Source of the DNA: an uncultured Lachnospiraceae bacterium
Lineage (GTDB): Bacteria; Bacillota; Clostridia; Lachnospirales; Lachnospiraceae
Direction: 5' to 3'
Length of the DNA: 64,000 bases
Assembly: GCA_910586125.1 (NCBI GenBank)
Contig: CAJUHP010000019.1
Span: 1-64,000 of the forward strand
A program made the translations under genes and the position numbers. Positions within the stretch are counted from its first letter, which is position 1. Every line of letters begins with the position of its first letter. The notes beneath the pieces are model-generated. The model was not told the DNA's origin, did no database searches, and was given only the letters and a program-made list of their open reading frames with translations. Positions 44,305-52,884 of this stretch are shown piece after piece.

Positions 44305-45402
44305 CTATTTTTTGGAATTGTATCTGGTATTCTTAGGAGAAATGACGATATGACGATACGGTTCTACCCCCTCGCTTCTCGTTACCACATACTTATCATT
44401 CTGCAGAGCCGCATGAATCACCCTTCTCTCATAAGGGTTCATGGGTTCCAGAGAGATCGGTCTCTTGGTTCTCTTTACCTTAAAGGAGATATTTTTGGCC
44501 AGCGTTTCCAGCGTCTCTTTTCTTCTCTCCCGATAGTTTTCCGTATCCACTTTTACGCGGATATACTCTTCCTCTCCCTTATTGACCACCAAGCTGCAGA
44601 GATACTGGATCGAATCCAGCGTCTGTCCTCTCTTACCGATCAGAACGCCCATCTCGCCGCCTGTCAAATTGACAAGAATCGTCTTTTCCTCCGCGTCGAA
44701 ACCGGTCTCCACCTGAACCGGCATCTGCATGGCTCCAAACATTCCGCTTAAAAAGTTCTCCACCTTCTGCAGAAGTTCCAGCATAGCCGGGTCCTCCGGC
44801 TTTACCAGAACAGGCTTCTCCGCCGCAGGTTTCTCCGCATATCCCGTTTTCCTGGAAGACTTCTCCGCCCGAAGATGCTCTCTGGAGGAGTCCCGATCCC
44901 TGCCTTTAGAATTTTTATGATATTCTTTTCCCGTCTCCCTGGCTGAAGACGCTTTCACAGAAGATTTGCCGCAGGAGTCTTTGCCGGAAGATTTTCCCGC
45001 AGGATCTTGTTCGCAAAATTCCGGCTGTGCGGACTCTCCCCCAAAATCCGGTTCGACGATTGCAGCGGTTTCTTTTCCAGAAGACTCTTCCACAGAATCT
45101 TTTTCGGTGCGTTCTTTCACAGCCGCCTTTTGCGAAGATTCCTCTTTCTGCTCTTCTTTTGCAGAACTTTTGGCGGAAATTTTTTCTTCCTTCTTCGGCG
45201 TTTCCAAAAGATACTCGTCCTCATCTTTCGCCGGTTTTGCCACGCGGATGACGGCCGGGCGGGTAAACATCCCCAGAATACCTGCGCTACCCTTTTCAAT
45301 CACTTCATATTCCAGCCGGTCGCTGGATATCCCCAGTTCAAGCAGAGCTTTTGTAATGGCTTCATCAACCGTTTTGGCAGAAAATTCCATATAATCTTTC
45401 AT
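44305..45402 (-). CDS. jag: RNA-binding protein Jag / KhpB
   Basis: 365 aa, longer than Bacillus Jag (about 208) because of a low-complexity linker. Residues 1-55 are the Jag-N domain (EFSAKTVDEAITKALLELG, VIEKGSAGILGMF). Residues about 65-210 are Lys/Glu/Ser-rich repeats containing many GKSS and AKSS units. A KH domain (ETGFDAEEKTILVNLTGGEM, LIGKRGQTLDSIQYL) and an R3H domain (MNPYERRVIHAALQND, GVEPYRHIVISPK) finish it. It binds RNA with KhpA and is linked to cell elongation. The start is 15 bp after yidC. Confidence 0.93.
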   Translation of the reverse strand: MKDYMEFSAKTVDEAITKALLELGISSDRLEYEVIEKGSAGILGMFTRPAVIRVAKPAKDEDEYLLETPKKEEKISAKSSAKEEQKEESSQKAAVKERTEKDSVEESSGKETAAIVEPDFGGESAQPEFCEQDPAGKSSGKDSCGKSSVKASSARETGKEYHKNSKGRDRDSSREHLRAEKSSRKTGYAEKPAAEKPVLVKPEDPAMLELLQKVENFLSGMFGAMQMPVQVETGFDAEEKTILVNLTGGEMGVLIGKRGQTLDSIQYLCSLVVNKGEEEYIRVKVDTENYRERRKETLETLAKNISFKVKRTKRPISLEPMNPYERRVIHAALQNDKYVVTRSEGVEPYRHIVISPKNTRYNSKK

Positions 45403-45417
45403 AACTGTTCCCCCTGC

Positions 45418-46680
45418 TTATTTTTTATTCTTCTCATTATATTCCTTCACCATATTCGCCTTGGCAGCCATGCTTCCCGGTTTCGCGGCGCGGCTGTTGT
45501 AATATTCTGTATTGTTGACCTGTTTCCCGGCGTCGGCCTTCGCCCGCATCGACGAGCGGCGGCTGGATGTCTGGCTCCCGGACATGCCGCTCATCTGATA
45601 TTTTCTCTCCAGGTCCTCTATATTCTTCTCCACCGTCTTTTCACTCAAAGGCGGCAGTCCCTTTTTGGCTCTCTTCTTATTCTTTTTTTCAATGTTCTGA
45701 CGAATAATTTCGTTGGTGTCCGCCTTGTCCACCTGCTTATTGATAAAAAACTGAATCGGAATCCGGAAAGCGCTGTTGGCTACCCAATAAATTCCGATAT
45801 AAGCCGGAAAGGTAAAGCAGAAGAAGACGCTCATCAGAGGGAAGATTGTGTTCATCATCTTCATGGAAGACCCCATCGGATCATCCTCCCGGTTCCTGTT
45901 TGCCGAGGCCGGCGTCATCAGTTTTGTGCTGAACCACTGCGTCAAACCGGCCAGAATCGGAATCAGAATAGCCCAGGAGATCCGAAATCCGGGAGACTCC
46001 ATCAGATTGATCGGGCCAAAAGACAGAACCTCGCTGATCTTGGCCGCATTCTCTGCAATCACATTCTGAATCGACGGAAAGATCCCTTCGAGTGTCTGCC
46101 AGTCCTCGCCGGAAAACTTGTACATCAAATCGACCAGGATATTGGTCTGCGTCAAATCCCCGGAAATCCCTCTGGAAGCTGCTAATTCCGTCAAACTCTC
46201 CACAAAACCGCTCTGTTCCTGGATTTTTGCGGCTACGTTGGTAAAATAATTTCTAAATGTACCAATATAAGCCGGCATATTCAAAATAATCTGGTATAAC
46301 CCCAGCATAATCGGAAAACTAATCAGACTGGTCAAACACCCGCCTGTCATAGAAGTTCCGTATTTGTCATAGACAGCCTGCGTCTCCGCCTGCATGCGGA
46401 TCTGCGATCTCTGGTCATCCTTGCCCTTATATTTTTTCTGAATCGCCTGGATTTCGGGCTGGATGATATTGTTAATTTTCATACTTTTCTGCTGTTTCAT
46501 CAGCAGAGGTATCATGGCAATGTTCACCAGCATCGTAAACACGATAATGGCGAGACCAATGTTTTCAATTCCGAAAACAGAATACGTCACGTTATAGATA
46601 AACTCCATCACGTAACCGAACAGGGATGCAACCCATCCGATCAGGAAGGTATTGCTCTTTGTCAACAAAATCAGATTCAA
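45418..46680 (-). CDS. yidC: Membrane protein insertase YidC (Oxa1 family)
   Basis: 420-aa insertase that places proteins into the membrane alone or with Sec. There is no lipoprotein signal, unlike Bacillus SpoIIIJ. The first helices (GLAIIVFTMLVNIAMIPLL) carry the conserved segment before the basic loop KQQKSMKINNIIQPEI; three further helices follow, including GGCLTSLISFPIMLGLYQII. An unusually long loop lies between about 165 and 265. The C-terminus is basic. The start is a TTG with GAGAGGT 6 bases upstream. Between yidD and jag in the standard order. Confidence 0.93.
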   Translation of the reverse strand: MNLILLTKSNTFLIGWVASLFGYVMEFIYNVTYSVFGIENIGLAIIVFTMLVNIAMIPLLMKQQKSMKINNIIQPEIQAIQKKYKGKDDQRSQIRMQAETQAVYDKYGTSMTGGCLTSLISFPIMLGLYQIILNMPAYIGTFRNYFTNVAAKIQEQSGFVESLTELAASRGISGDLTQTNILVDLMYKFSGEDWQTLEGIFPSIQNVIAENAAKISEVLSFGPINLMESPGFRISWAILIPILAGLTQWFSTKLMTPASANRNREDDPMGSSMKMMNTIFPLMSVFFCFTFPAYIGIYWVANSAFRIPIQFFINKQVDKADTNEIIRQNIEKKNKKRAKKGLPPLSEKTVEKNIEDLERKYQMSGMSGSQTSSRRSSMRAKADAGKQVNNTEYYNSRAAKPGSMAAKANMVKEYNEKNKK

Positions 46681-46696
46681 TCAGGTACCTCTCTTC

Positions 46697-46909
46697 CTAT
46701 GGAACAGGATCGTAGCCCCCCTTGGCAAAAGGGTTGCATCTCAGTATTCGTTTTATCGTCAGCCATGAGCCCTTTAAGGCTCCGTATTTTTCCAGAGCCT
46801 CCAGGGCGTACTGAGAGCAGGTAGGCGTATAGATGCAATGTGTATAGCGCTTCCTGCCCGACAAATATTTACGGTAAAATCTTACCATATAAATCAATAT
46901 TCCCTTCAT
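46697..46909 (-). CDS. yidD: Membrane protein insertion efficiency factor YidD
   Basis: 70-aa protein with the diagnostic YRKYLSGRKRYTHCIYTPTC and SQYALEALEKYGALKGSWLT, ending RCNPFAKGGYDPVP. It acts at the inner membrane with YidC. Its ATG overlaps the rnpA stop by 4 bp (ATGA), so it is translationally coupled. Confidence 0.96.
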   Translation of the reverse strand: MKGILIYMVRFYRKYLSGRKRYTHCIYTPTCSQYALEALEKYGALKGSWLTIKRILRCNPFAKGGYDPVP

Positions 46910-47256
46910 GGAGTATCCCCCTTCAGGATATGATGCATGGCTGCCAGATGCAGAAGATCTCTTTCTATTTCCGTATAATTCCTGTTCCTTGCCTCGTTTC
47001 TGGCAATTACTACGATGTCATAGCCGTCCGCAATCCGTTCACAATTTCTTCGATGGCTCTCCCGGATCAGACGCTTGACCCGGTGTCTGATCACACTGTT
47101 TCCTACTTTTTTACTTACGGACATGCCAATACGGGAAGGCCGTTCCCTCCCTGTCGAAAGCACATACATGACCAGAGATTTATTGGCGCGGGATCTCCCG
47201 TTTCTATAAACCTCCTGAAAATCGCTGTTTTTTTTCAGATACATTTCCTGTTTCAT
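46906..47256 (-). CDS. rnpA: Ribonuclease P protein component
   Basis: 116-aa RNase P protein, helping the RNase P RNA cleave tRNA 5' leaders. The basic KVGNSVIRHRVKRLIRESHR motif, RSRANKSLVMYV and the C-terminal DIVVIARNEA are typical. The ATG at 47256 has GGGAGG 5 bases upstream and the sequence MKQEMYLKKNSDFQ matches family N-termini. It follows rpmH and couples to yidD. Confidence 0.95.
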   Translation of the reverse strand: MKQEMYLKKNSDFQEVYRNGRSRANKSLVMYVLSTGRERPSRIGMSVSKKVGNSVIRHRVKRLIRESHRRNCERIADGYDIVVIARNEARNRNYTEIERDLLHLAAMHHILKGDTP

Positions 47257-47332
47257 ACCGCCTCCCGTCGCAGGGATCACTCGCAGCCGCCGGCTGCAGC
47301 GGAGAAAACAAAAGGCCACAGAAGCTGCGGCC

Positions 47333-47467
47333 TTATGCGGATAACTGCTTTCTTCCCTTGGCTCTTCTGGCAGCCAGAACCTTTCTGCCGTTGGACGTAC
47401 TCATTCTCTTGCGGAATCCGTGAACCTTCGCTCTCTGTCTGGTCTTGGGCTGAAATGTCATTTTCAT
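47333..47467 (-). CDS. rpmH: Ribosomal protein bL34
   Basis: 44 aa, the standard length. Reads MKMTFQPKTRQRAKVHGF and RKRMSTSNGRKVLAARRAKG, the near-invariant L34 sequence. AAAGGAGG precedes the ATG. Head of the rpmH-rnpA-yidD-yidC-jag operon. Confidence 0.98.
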   Translation of the reverse strand: MKMTFQPKTRQRAKVHGFRKRMSTSNGRKVLAARRAKGRKQLSA

Positions 47468-47508
47468 GGTAAATTCCCTCCTTTCCTGTCTGTTACTGCA
47501 CCGTATCA

Positions 47509-47537
47509 ATTATAGAGAAAAAAGTGTGGTTCGTCAA
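47509..47537 (-). promoter_or_regulatory. rpmH operon promoter
   Basis: Minus-strand -35 TTGACG (47532-47537), 17-bp spacer, -10 TATAAT (47509-47514), about 40 bp before the rpmH start. Confidence 0.85.
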
Positions 47538-47653
47538 GCGTTTTGTCATAAATTTATTACGGGATCATAGAATTCAAAAAAATAATTTTCTAAAAATTTT
47601 TCCAATCTTTTATTTTATCTATTACAATATACGTAAAAACAAAAGAAAAGCTA

Positions 47654-47681
47654 TTGACTTTTTCAGAAAATATAGTATAAA
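47654..47681 (+). promoter_or_regulatory. Probable promoter of the ABC transporter island
   Basis: TTGACT (47654-47659), 16-bp spacer, TATAAA (47676-47681). It would give a leader of about 310 nt before the first permease gene. Confidence 0.6.
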
Positions 47682-47687
47682 TAGTAG

Positions 47688-47998
47688 TAATGACTCATGT
47701 CACAACTACAAGTTTTAGCCGTAAGCTGCCTGGAAAATCAGGGATACATCGAAATCAGCGCCGTTACGGATAGAAAAATATACCACATATTCTTCCATCC
47801 AGATCTCATCTTTGGGACTTGGTACAAACCGCGTCTGCGCATGGATAGAAGGCAATTGAACAAATGACGTAATGTATTTTCCAAGACCTGTCGCAAAACT
47901 CATATAAAACACAAAATATAGCTGTACCAGATCGTACATGGATACCATATTTTGTAAAATATTTTCGTTTTACAACAGCCCCTCATACAGGAGAACTT
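47688..47998 (+). other. Long leader of the ABC operon with a possible short reading frame
   Basis: Between the promoter and the first permease start. A 56-codon frame (47697-47867, beginning MSQLQVLAVSCLENQGYIEI) lies close to the predicted transcript start but has no ribosome binding site. The complementary strand is also open over most of this stretch. Neither resembles a protein I know. It may be a leader peptide, a regulatory RNA or a decayed gene. Confidence 0.3.
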
Positions 47999-48838
47999 AT
48001 GAAATATCTGACATCCGATATACGCAAACTCTATTCCAATCAAATCATACGGATCATGCTGATTTTTTTCCTTCTCGTAATGATCGCAGATCCTCTGTAC
48101 ATTCGTTTTGTTGAAGGTCTCCGCTATTCCAATTTCTTTACGGACATAGGAAAACATCCGTTTCAATTTTGGATGCTGATGTTTTCTTCTGGCTGGGGGA
48201 ATGGAATCTACTATACGTTCTTTTTTTTGTTTTCTGTCTTCTCAACGGGACTGTTATTCTATCAGGAACGAAGTTCTTCCATGTATGCGTGGCTGATTAC
48301 CAGAAAAAATTATAAATCCTATATGCTTTCCAAAATTTTTTCTGTCTTTATCACTACCCTTTTCAATTTTTTTATTCTTCTTTCCATTAATTTACTCGTG
48401 ACCTGGTGTGTCTTTTCCACAGAAGCGCCACTCACGGAGCAATACCGTTTTAGTGTTCCGCAATCTTATATGTTCGCATACGACCTCTATCAGATCTCCC
48501 CTTTGTGCATGGCTGTTTTCTACACCTTTTTTAATGCTCTGGCTATTGCTTTGTACGCCGTTTTTGCTTTGGCTATCCATATGATTTTTCAAATGCGGAA
48601 TATATATTTTGCTATTCTGGTCCCTTTTATAATCATGTATGGGGCCAGCTATGCAAACGCTCTCCTTTTGTATGAACATTCACAATACAATATCCGTATT
48701 CTTTTACAGCCAAAGGCGGCCAATGCCTTTATCTATCCTTTTACATGGGAAGCGGTGGGCGTTGTTCTCGCTTTTCATCTGCTTGTAGACCTGATTTTGG
48801 TTGGGATTGGCATTCGACAGAACAAGGAGCTGTTATGA
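47999..48838 (+). CDS. ABC-2-type permease subunit 1
   Basis: 279-aa membrane protein with six predicted helices, like the ABC-2 permeases of bacitracin/lantibiotic-type exporters. Segments include IRIMLIFFLLVMIA, YYTFFFLFSVFSTGLLFYQE (short extracellular loop then conserved Glu), a helix near residue 130 (FFILLSINLLVTWCV) and the last helix VGVVLAFHLLVDLILVGIGI. No homologous enzyme motif. AGGAG lies 6 bases before the ATG. Ends in an ATGA overlap with the next permease gene, showing tight coupling. Codon use is AT-rich compared with the neighbouring core genes. Confidence 0.75.
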   Translation: MKYLTSDIRKLYSNQIIRIMLIFFLLVMIADPLYIRFVEGLRYSNFFTDIGKHPFQFWMLMFSSGWGNGIYYTFFFLFSVFSTGLLFYQERSSSMYAWLITRKNYKSYMLSKIFSVFITTLFNFFILLSINLLVTWCVFSTEAPLTEQYRFSVPQSYMFAYDLYQISPLCMAVFYTFFNALAIALYAVFALAIHMIFQMRNIYFAILVPFIIMYGASYANALLLYEHSQYNIRILLQPKAANAFIYPFTWEAVGVVLAFHLLVDLILVGIGIRQNKELL

Positions 48839-49497
48839 TTTTATTCCATAAATCGTTTCGTTTTATTTTGCTTGCCGATCTTCTTTTTTTTCTCTGCATT
48901 TTATGCGGCAGCCGTTTTGCCTATCCCGACTCCGATTCCTGGCTGTCCGGCCTTTTTTTTGATAAATTGTATGTATGTTTACTGGCCCCCGTTTTTATGT
49001 CCGCAAATGCCGCGATTGACAACAGCCTGAACATCTATCAGCTTCACCGGGCCAAAAGCAGGCTCGCATTTCTGGAAATAGGAATTTTGCAAAAGTATCT
49101 GTATGCGTTCGTCTATATGAGCCTTTTCTTTATTCTGATATTCCCCGGATTAACATACTTTTTTCCCGGCGACAATATAAGCGCAGGCAGCATCCTGACC
49201 TATTTTTTTCCCTTTCTATGGGGGCTTTTCATGCTGATTAATCTGGCGGATATCATAAAACTGTGGAGTAAAAACATCCCTCCGACCGCTGCCTGTGCGA
49301 TTTCTTACGGGCTTATGCTGTCAGAAATGATGATTCTGATCCCTGAAACAAACCGCTCCCTGCCTGTTACCCTCTGTCTGGTTTTCGGGTGGACTTTTCA
49401 TACAGGCATAAAGTCTTTTCTCATTCAGTTAATCCTTCTTTTTCTTTCTTGGATTCCTCTATATTTCGGAACAATCAGAAAGGACTGGTTTCATTGA
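48835..49497 (+). CDS. ABC island membrane protein 2
   Basis: 220-aa integral membrane protein with about six helices (FILLADLLFFLCILCG, LYAFVYMSLFFILIFPGL, FFPFLWGLFMLINLADI, FLIQLILLFLSWIPLYF). The NSLNIYQLHRAKSRLAFLEI segment resembles the cytoplasmic loop of ABC-2 permeases. The ATG overlaps the previous stop by 4 bp, and its own stop overlaps the next TTG start by 4 bp. Probably part of one membrane complex with the two flanking permeases. Confidence 0.7.
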   Translation: MILFHKSFRFILLADLLFFLCILCGSRFAYPDSDSWLSGLFFDKLYVCLLAPVFMSANAAIDNSLNIYQLHRAKSRLAFLEIGILQKYLYAFVYMSLFFILIFPGLTYFFPGDNISAGSILTYFFPFLWGLFMLINLADIIKLWSKNIPPTAACAISYGLMLSEMMILIPETNRSLPVTLCLVFGWTFHTGIKSFLIQLILLFLSWIPLYFGTIRKDWFH

Positions 49498-50186
49498 AAA
49501 AAATTATAGTATCCTTCTTTGTTAGAACGTTATTCCTTCTCCCTGTTTTCTGCCTGTCCTTTCTGTTTTTGATACAGGTGGAGCAATGCGATCTTTCGGA
49601 AGCGATCCGAATCCCGCTCGGCGCAAGGCCGCTGGGACTGATTTCCTACAAAGGCGCCTGTTTTCTGTTCCTAGCCGCCCTGCAGTATATAAACGCAGAA
49701 TTTATATTATTCTGGATTGACCGTAACGGAACGCTGCGGATCCGCTACCGCGATTTCAAACAGATGTTTCTCCGAATGTTTTGGAGTATTCTTTTTGCGA
49801 ATTTATCGTTTGTCTTTATGTTTTTTATTGCCGCAGCCGTGGCAGGGCAACTGACGGGAAACAATCTTTTTTCGCTGTTCACCGGCGTCCCGTTTCTTAT
49901 TTTGTCTCTACATATGACGGCACAGTGTATGATTCTTTCCGGTTTCCAACTGATTTCACTGATAAAAACTTCCGAGACAAATACATTCCTCTTTCTGACG
50001 GCATACCTGCTTATCGTAATTTCTCTGTCCTGTATGAAGCCAGGAAAATATATTCTCTATTTTGTTCCGTGGAACAGAGAGACCACGGGAAGCATTCTCT
50101 GCGCTGTGCTGTCCTGTCTCACAGCAGCGGCAGTCTGGATTGCGGCAGAGCAAATTTTTAAAAAAAGTGAGGTGCTGGAAAAATGA
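49494..50186 (+). CDS. ABC island membrane protein 3
   Basis: 230-aa membrane protein with about six helices (FFVRTLFLLPVFCLSFLFLI, MFFIAAAVAGQLTGN, TAYLLIVISLSCMKP, LCAVLSCLTAAAVWIAAEQ). The start is a TTG at 49494 overlapping the previous stop (TTGA) with AAAGGA 9 bases upstream; the end overlaps the ATPase gene by 4 bp. Weakly ABC-2-like; assignment rests mostly on topology and context. Confidence 0.68.
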   Translation: MKKIIVSFFVRTLFLLPVFCLSFLFLIQVEQCDLSEAIRIPLGARPLGLISYKGACFLFLAALQYINAEFILFWIDRNGTLRIRYRDFKQMFLRMFWSILFANLSFVFMFFIAAAVAGQLTGNNLFSLFTGVPFLILSLHMTAQCMILSGFQLISLIKTSETNTFLFLTAYLLIVISLSCMKPGKYILYFVPWNRETTGSILCAVLSCLTAAAVWIAAEQIFKKSEVLEK

Positions 50187-50833
50187 ACCTATCCGTTGAA
50201 AATGTATCCAAAGAAATCAAAGGCCAAATGGTTCTTCACAAAATCAACGCAAGCTTTACCGCAGGCAGAATCTATGGAATCATCGGACAGAACGGAAGCG
50301 GCAAAACCATGCTTCTACGCACCCTCGCCGGCCTGATTCGGCCGACCGAGGGCCGCGTCCTTGTAGACGGCAAAACATTGGGCGAAGATCTTTCTTTTCC
50401 TGAGAATATGGGAATCCTGATCGAGAAACCAAATTTCCTCGGTTATCTGAACGGATTTGATAATCTGAAAATCTTAAGCGAAATACGGGGAATTCTTTCC
50501 GACGCGGATATCCGGAGGTATATGCAGCAATTCTCGCTGGATCCAAATTCCCGCCAAATTGTAAAAAAATATTCTCTGGGAATGAAGCAGAAACTGGGTA
50601 TCATACAGGCCATCATGGAATCTCCAGAACTCCTGATCCTGGATGAGCCGTTTAACGCACTGGATGAAGAATCCGTAAATCTTGTAAGAACTCTGCTTCT
50701 GCAGTACAGAGAAAAGGGAACGTTGATTCTCCTCACTTCCCACCACAAGGAAGACATTACCGCCGTCTGTGATGAAACCATGCTATTGCAGGAAGGAAGA
50801 CAGGTTACTCGATCCGAATCCTCCCACAAATAG
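50183..50833 (+). CDS. ABC transporter ATP-binding protein (BcrA-like)
   Basis: 216-aa ATPase. Walker A GIIGQNGSGKTMLLRTLAGL, Q-loop region IEKPNFLGYLNGFDNLKI, signature KKYSLGMKQKLGI (Leu-Gly in place of the usual Ser-Gly-Gly, typical of this subfamily), Walker B LLILDEPFNALD and switch His (LTSHHKEDI). Last of four overlapping genes; it powers the permease proteins before it. Such four-gene sets commonly serve bacteriocin immunity or peptide export, but no precursor peptide or modification enzyme is seen here. Confidence 0.88.
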   Translation: MNLSVENVSKEIKGQMVLHKINASFTAGRIYGIIGQNGSGKTMLLRTLAGLIRPTEGRVLVDGKTLGEDLSFPENMGILIEKPNFLGYLNGFDNLKILSEIRGILSDADIRRYMQQFSLDPNSRQIVKKYSLGMKQKLGIIQAIMESPELLILDEPFNALDEESVNLVRTLLLQYREKGTLILLTSHHKEDITAVCDETMLLQEGRQVTRSESSHK

Positions 50834-50842
50834 AGCCGTAGA

Positions 50843-50892
50843 CCAAAACCAAAGACAGGGATGAATTTGAATTCCTTTCTTTGGTTTTCTCT
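50843..50892 (+). terminator. Terminator of the ABC transporter island
   Basis: AAAACCAAAGA (50845-50855) and TCTTTGGTTTT (50878-50888) form an 11-bp perfect stem ending in TTTTCTCTTT, starting about 10 bp after the ATPase stop. It shields dnaA from read-through. Confidence 0.75.
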
Positions 50893-51122
50893 TTGCAGAA
50901 AACGAGACTTTTCCCGATGGTATTCCTTTTTCTTCCACACGCTTCCACAGACTTTCCACATTTTATCCACAAAATGTGTATAACTTGTTGAAAACTTTCA
51001 CTTTTTCTCATTTCTTCCCCATTTTACAGGGTTTTTTCGTGGGGAAAAGTTTTGCACAGGCCGTGGACAGGCTATTTTTCCCTCTGTTTTTTTCGATTTA
51101 TCCACATTCCTGAAATTTTTCA

Positions 51123-51151
51123 TTGAAAAATTTCCCCATCTTTGCTATAGT
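51123..51151 (+). promoter_or_regulatory. dnaA promoter
   Basis: -35 TTGAAA (51123-51128), 17-bp spacer, -10 TATAGT (51146-51151), about 100 bp before the dnaA ATG. A DnaA box ends 17 bp upstream of the -35, consistent with autoregulation. Confidence 0.75.
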
Positions 51152-51252
51152 AGTAATCAGCATAGCTGTCAGTACACAAAAGCCGTAATACGGCCTGTCC
51201 TTTGATCAGGCGATGGCTTGTATTTTTTTACGAAATTCACGGGGAGAAAACT

Positions 51253-52599
51253 ATGTTAGGAACGATCCAGAGTCAGTGGAATACCATTTTAAACGCGATG
51301 AAAGAGGAGCATGATATCTCTGACGTCGCCTTCAAAACTTGGCTGCTCCCGCTCGAAGTGGTTGATGTTCAGGAGCACACCGTTTCGCTTCTGGTTCCTG
51401 AAACTTCCTTTATTAACTATCTCCGCAAGAAGTACTCCCTGATGCTGCAGGTCACGATTGAAGAGATTACCGGCTACGGGTGCGCGGTGCGTTTTCTGTC
51501 TCCGGATGAAAAAGCGGCCATGGCCGCCTCCTCCAAAAAGGACACCGCTCCCCCCTACACCTCCAACCAGAACGTAAACTTAAACCCTAAATATACCTTT
51601 GATACCTTCGTGGTCGGCTCCAACAATAAGATGGCCCACGCCGCCTCCCTGGCCGTGGCCGAATCGCCGGCCGAAGTCTACAACCCCCTGTTTATCTACG
51701 GCGGTGTGGGGCTGGGCAAGACGCATCTGATGCATTCCATCGCCAATTTCATCTTAAAAAACGACCCGGCCACCAGAGTTATGTATGTCACCAGCGAAAA
51801 ATTCACCAACGAACTGATTGACGCCATCCGCAATAAGACCACCGCTGACTTTCGGGGAAAATACCGCAACAACGATATCCTGCTGATTGACGATATCCAG
51901 TTTATCCAGGGAAAAGAAAGCACCATCGAGGAGTTTTTCCATACCTTCAACACCCTCCACGAAGCCAAGAAGCAGATCATCATCTCCAGCGACCGCTCAC
52001 CCAAAGAGCTGGTCAATCTGGAAGATCGTCTGGTTTCACGCTTTGAGTGGGGGCTGACCGTAGACATCCAGACGCCAGACTATGAGACCCGCATGGCCAT
52101 CCTCCGCAAGAAAGAAGAGATGGAAGGCTATAACATCGACAACGAGGTCATCAAATACATTGCCAACAACATTAAGTCCAATATCCGGGAGCTGGAGGGC
52201 GCACTCACCAAAGTGGTGGCCATGGCCCGCCTCAATAACACCTCCTTCATCGATCCTCCGCTGGCCGAGGAAGCCTTAAAGGATATGATTAACCCGGACC
52301 AGAACCATGAAGTTACCCCGCAGTATATTATCTCCGTCGTGGCCGAACACTTTGGACTGAAGGCGGAGGATCTGGTCTCCACCAAGCGGAGCAAAGAGAT
52401 CGTCTATCCCAGACAGATCGCGATGTATTTGTGCCGCTCCATCACCAACACCCCCCTTGCCATGATCGGCAAATGTATGGGGGGCCGGGATCACACGACG
52501 GTGATCCACGGGATCGATAAGGTGAAGGACAATATTGACCAGGACGACAACCTGCGCAGCACGGTGGATATCTTAAAGAAAAAGCTGAACCCCGGTTAA
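51253..52599 (+). CDS. dnaA: Chromosomal replication initiator DnaA
   Basis: 448-aa AAA+ initiator. Domain I (1-80, SQWNTILNAMKEEHDISDVA), a short domain II, the AAA+ core from NLNPKYTFDTFVVGSNN with Walker A YGGVGLGKTHLMHSI, Walker B ILLIDDIQFIQGKE, and the arginine-finger region SRFEWGLTVDIQ; domain IV has the DnaA signature CMGGRDHTTVIHGIDK that contacts DnaA boxes. The ATG at 51253 has GGGGAG upstream; an earlier in-frame ATG at 51202 would add a non-conserved leader. It binds boxes on both sides of its own gene. Confidence 0.97.
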   Translation: MLGTIQSQWNTILNAMKEEHDISDVAFKTWLLPLEVVDVQEHTVSLLVPETSFINYLRKKYSLMLQVTIEEITGYGCAVRFLSPDEKAAMAASSKKDTAPPYTSNQNVNLNPKYTFDTFVVGSNNKMAHAASLAVAESPAEVYNPLFIYGGVGLGKTHLMHSIANFILKNDPATRVMYVTSEKFTNELIDAIRNKTTADFRGKYRNNDILLIDDIQFIQGKESTIEEFFHTFNTLHEAKKQIIISSDRSPKELVNLEDRLVSRFEWGLTVDIQTPDYETRMAILRKKEEMEGYNIDNEVIKYIANNIKSNIRELEGALTKVVAMARLNNTSFIDPPLAEEALKDMINPDQNHEVTPQYIISVVAEHFGLKAEDLVSTKRSKEIVYPRQIAMYLCRSITNTPLAMIGKCMGGRDHTTVIHGIDKVKDNIDQDDNLRSTVDILKKKLNPG

Positions 52600-52884
52600 A
52601 GTTATCCACAATCATCTGTTGGTATCTATGTGAACTTGATGTGGACGAGAGGGGGAAGGACTTCAGGGTTTATTTGGGTCCTTCATCCTTTTGTTGAAAA
52701 CCTTCCAGTTTTCCATGAACCATCCCCTGGTTTTTCACAGCCTTATCCCGGCTCAAAAGACTGGGATTTTATAGCTTTCTCAGGGTTTTGCACATATCAA
52801 CACCCCCTATTATGATTACTGCTGAATTTATTCTATTCTATATACATCTGGCTCGCCCAGGTACGAAGAAAGGAGCTTTTCCCC

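Larger units (their letters stand above)
50834..52884. other. Chromosomal replication origin region (oriC), split around dnaA
   Basis: Consensus DnaA boxes TTATCCACA occur at 50963-50971, 51098-51106 and 52602-52610, an inverted TTATACACA at 50975-50983, and TTTTGCACA variants at 51050-51058 and 52786-52794. The regions before and after dnaA are AT-rich, as in Bacillus-type bipartite origins. Coding direction switches here: rpmH to parB run left and dnaA to gyrA run right. Exact unwinding site not determined. Confidence 0.85.

Noticed and set aside
44966..45394. Ser/Phe-rich open frame antisense to jag
   Set aside because: Artefact of the low-complexity Lys/Glu/Ser linker of jag read backwards.
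47715..47948. 77-codon open frame on the minus strand before the transporter island
   Set aside because: No ribosome binding site and opposite to the likely leader of the operon; no homologue recognised.
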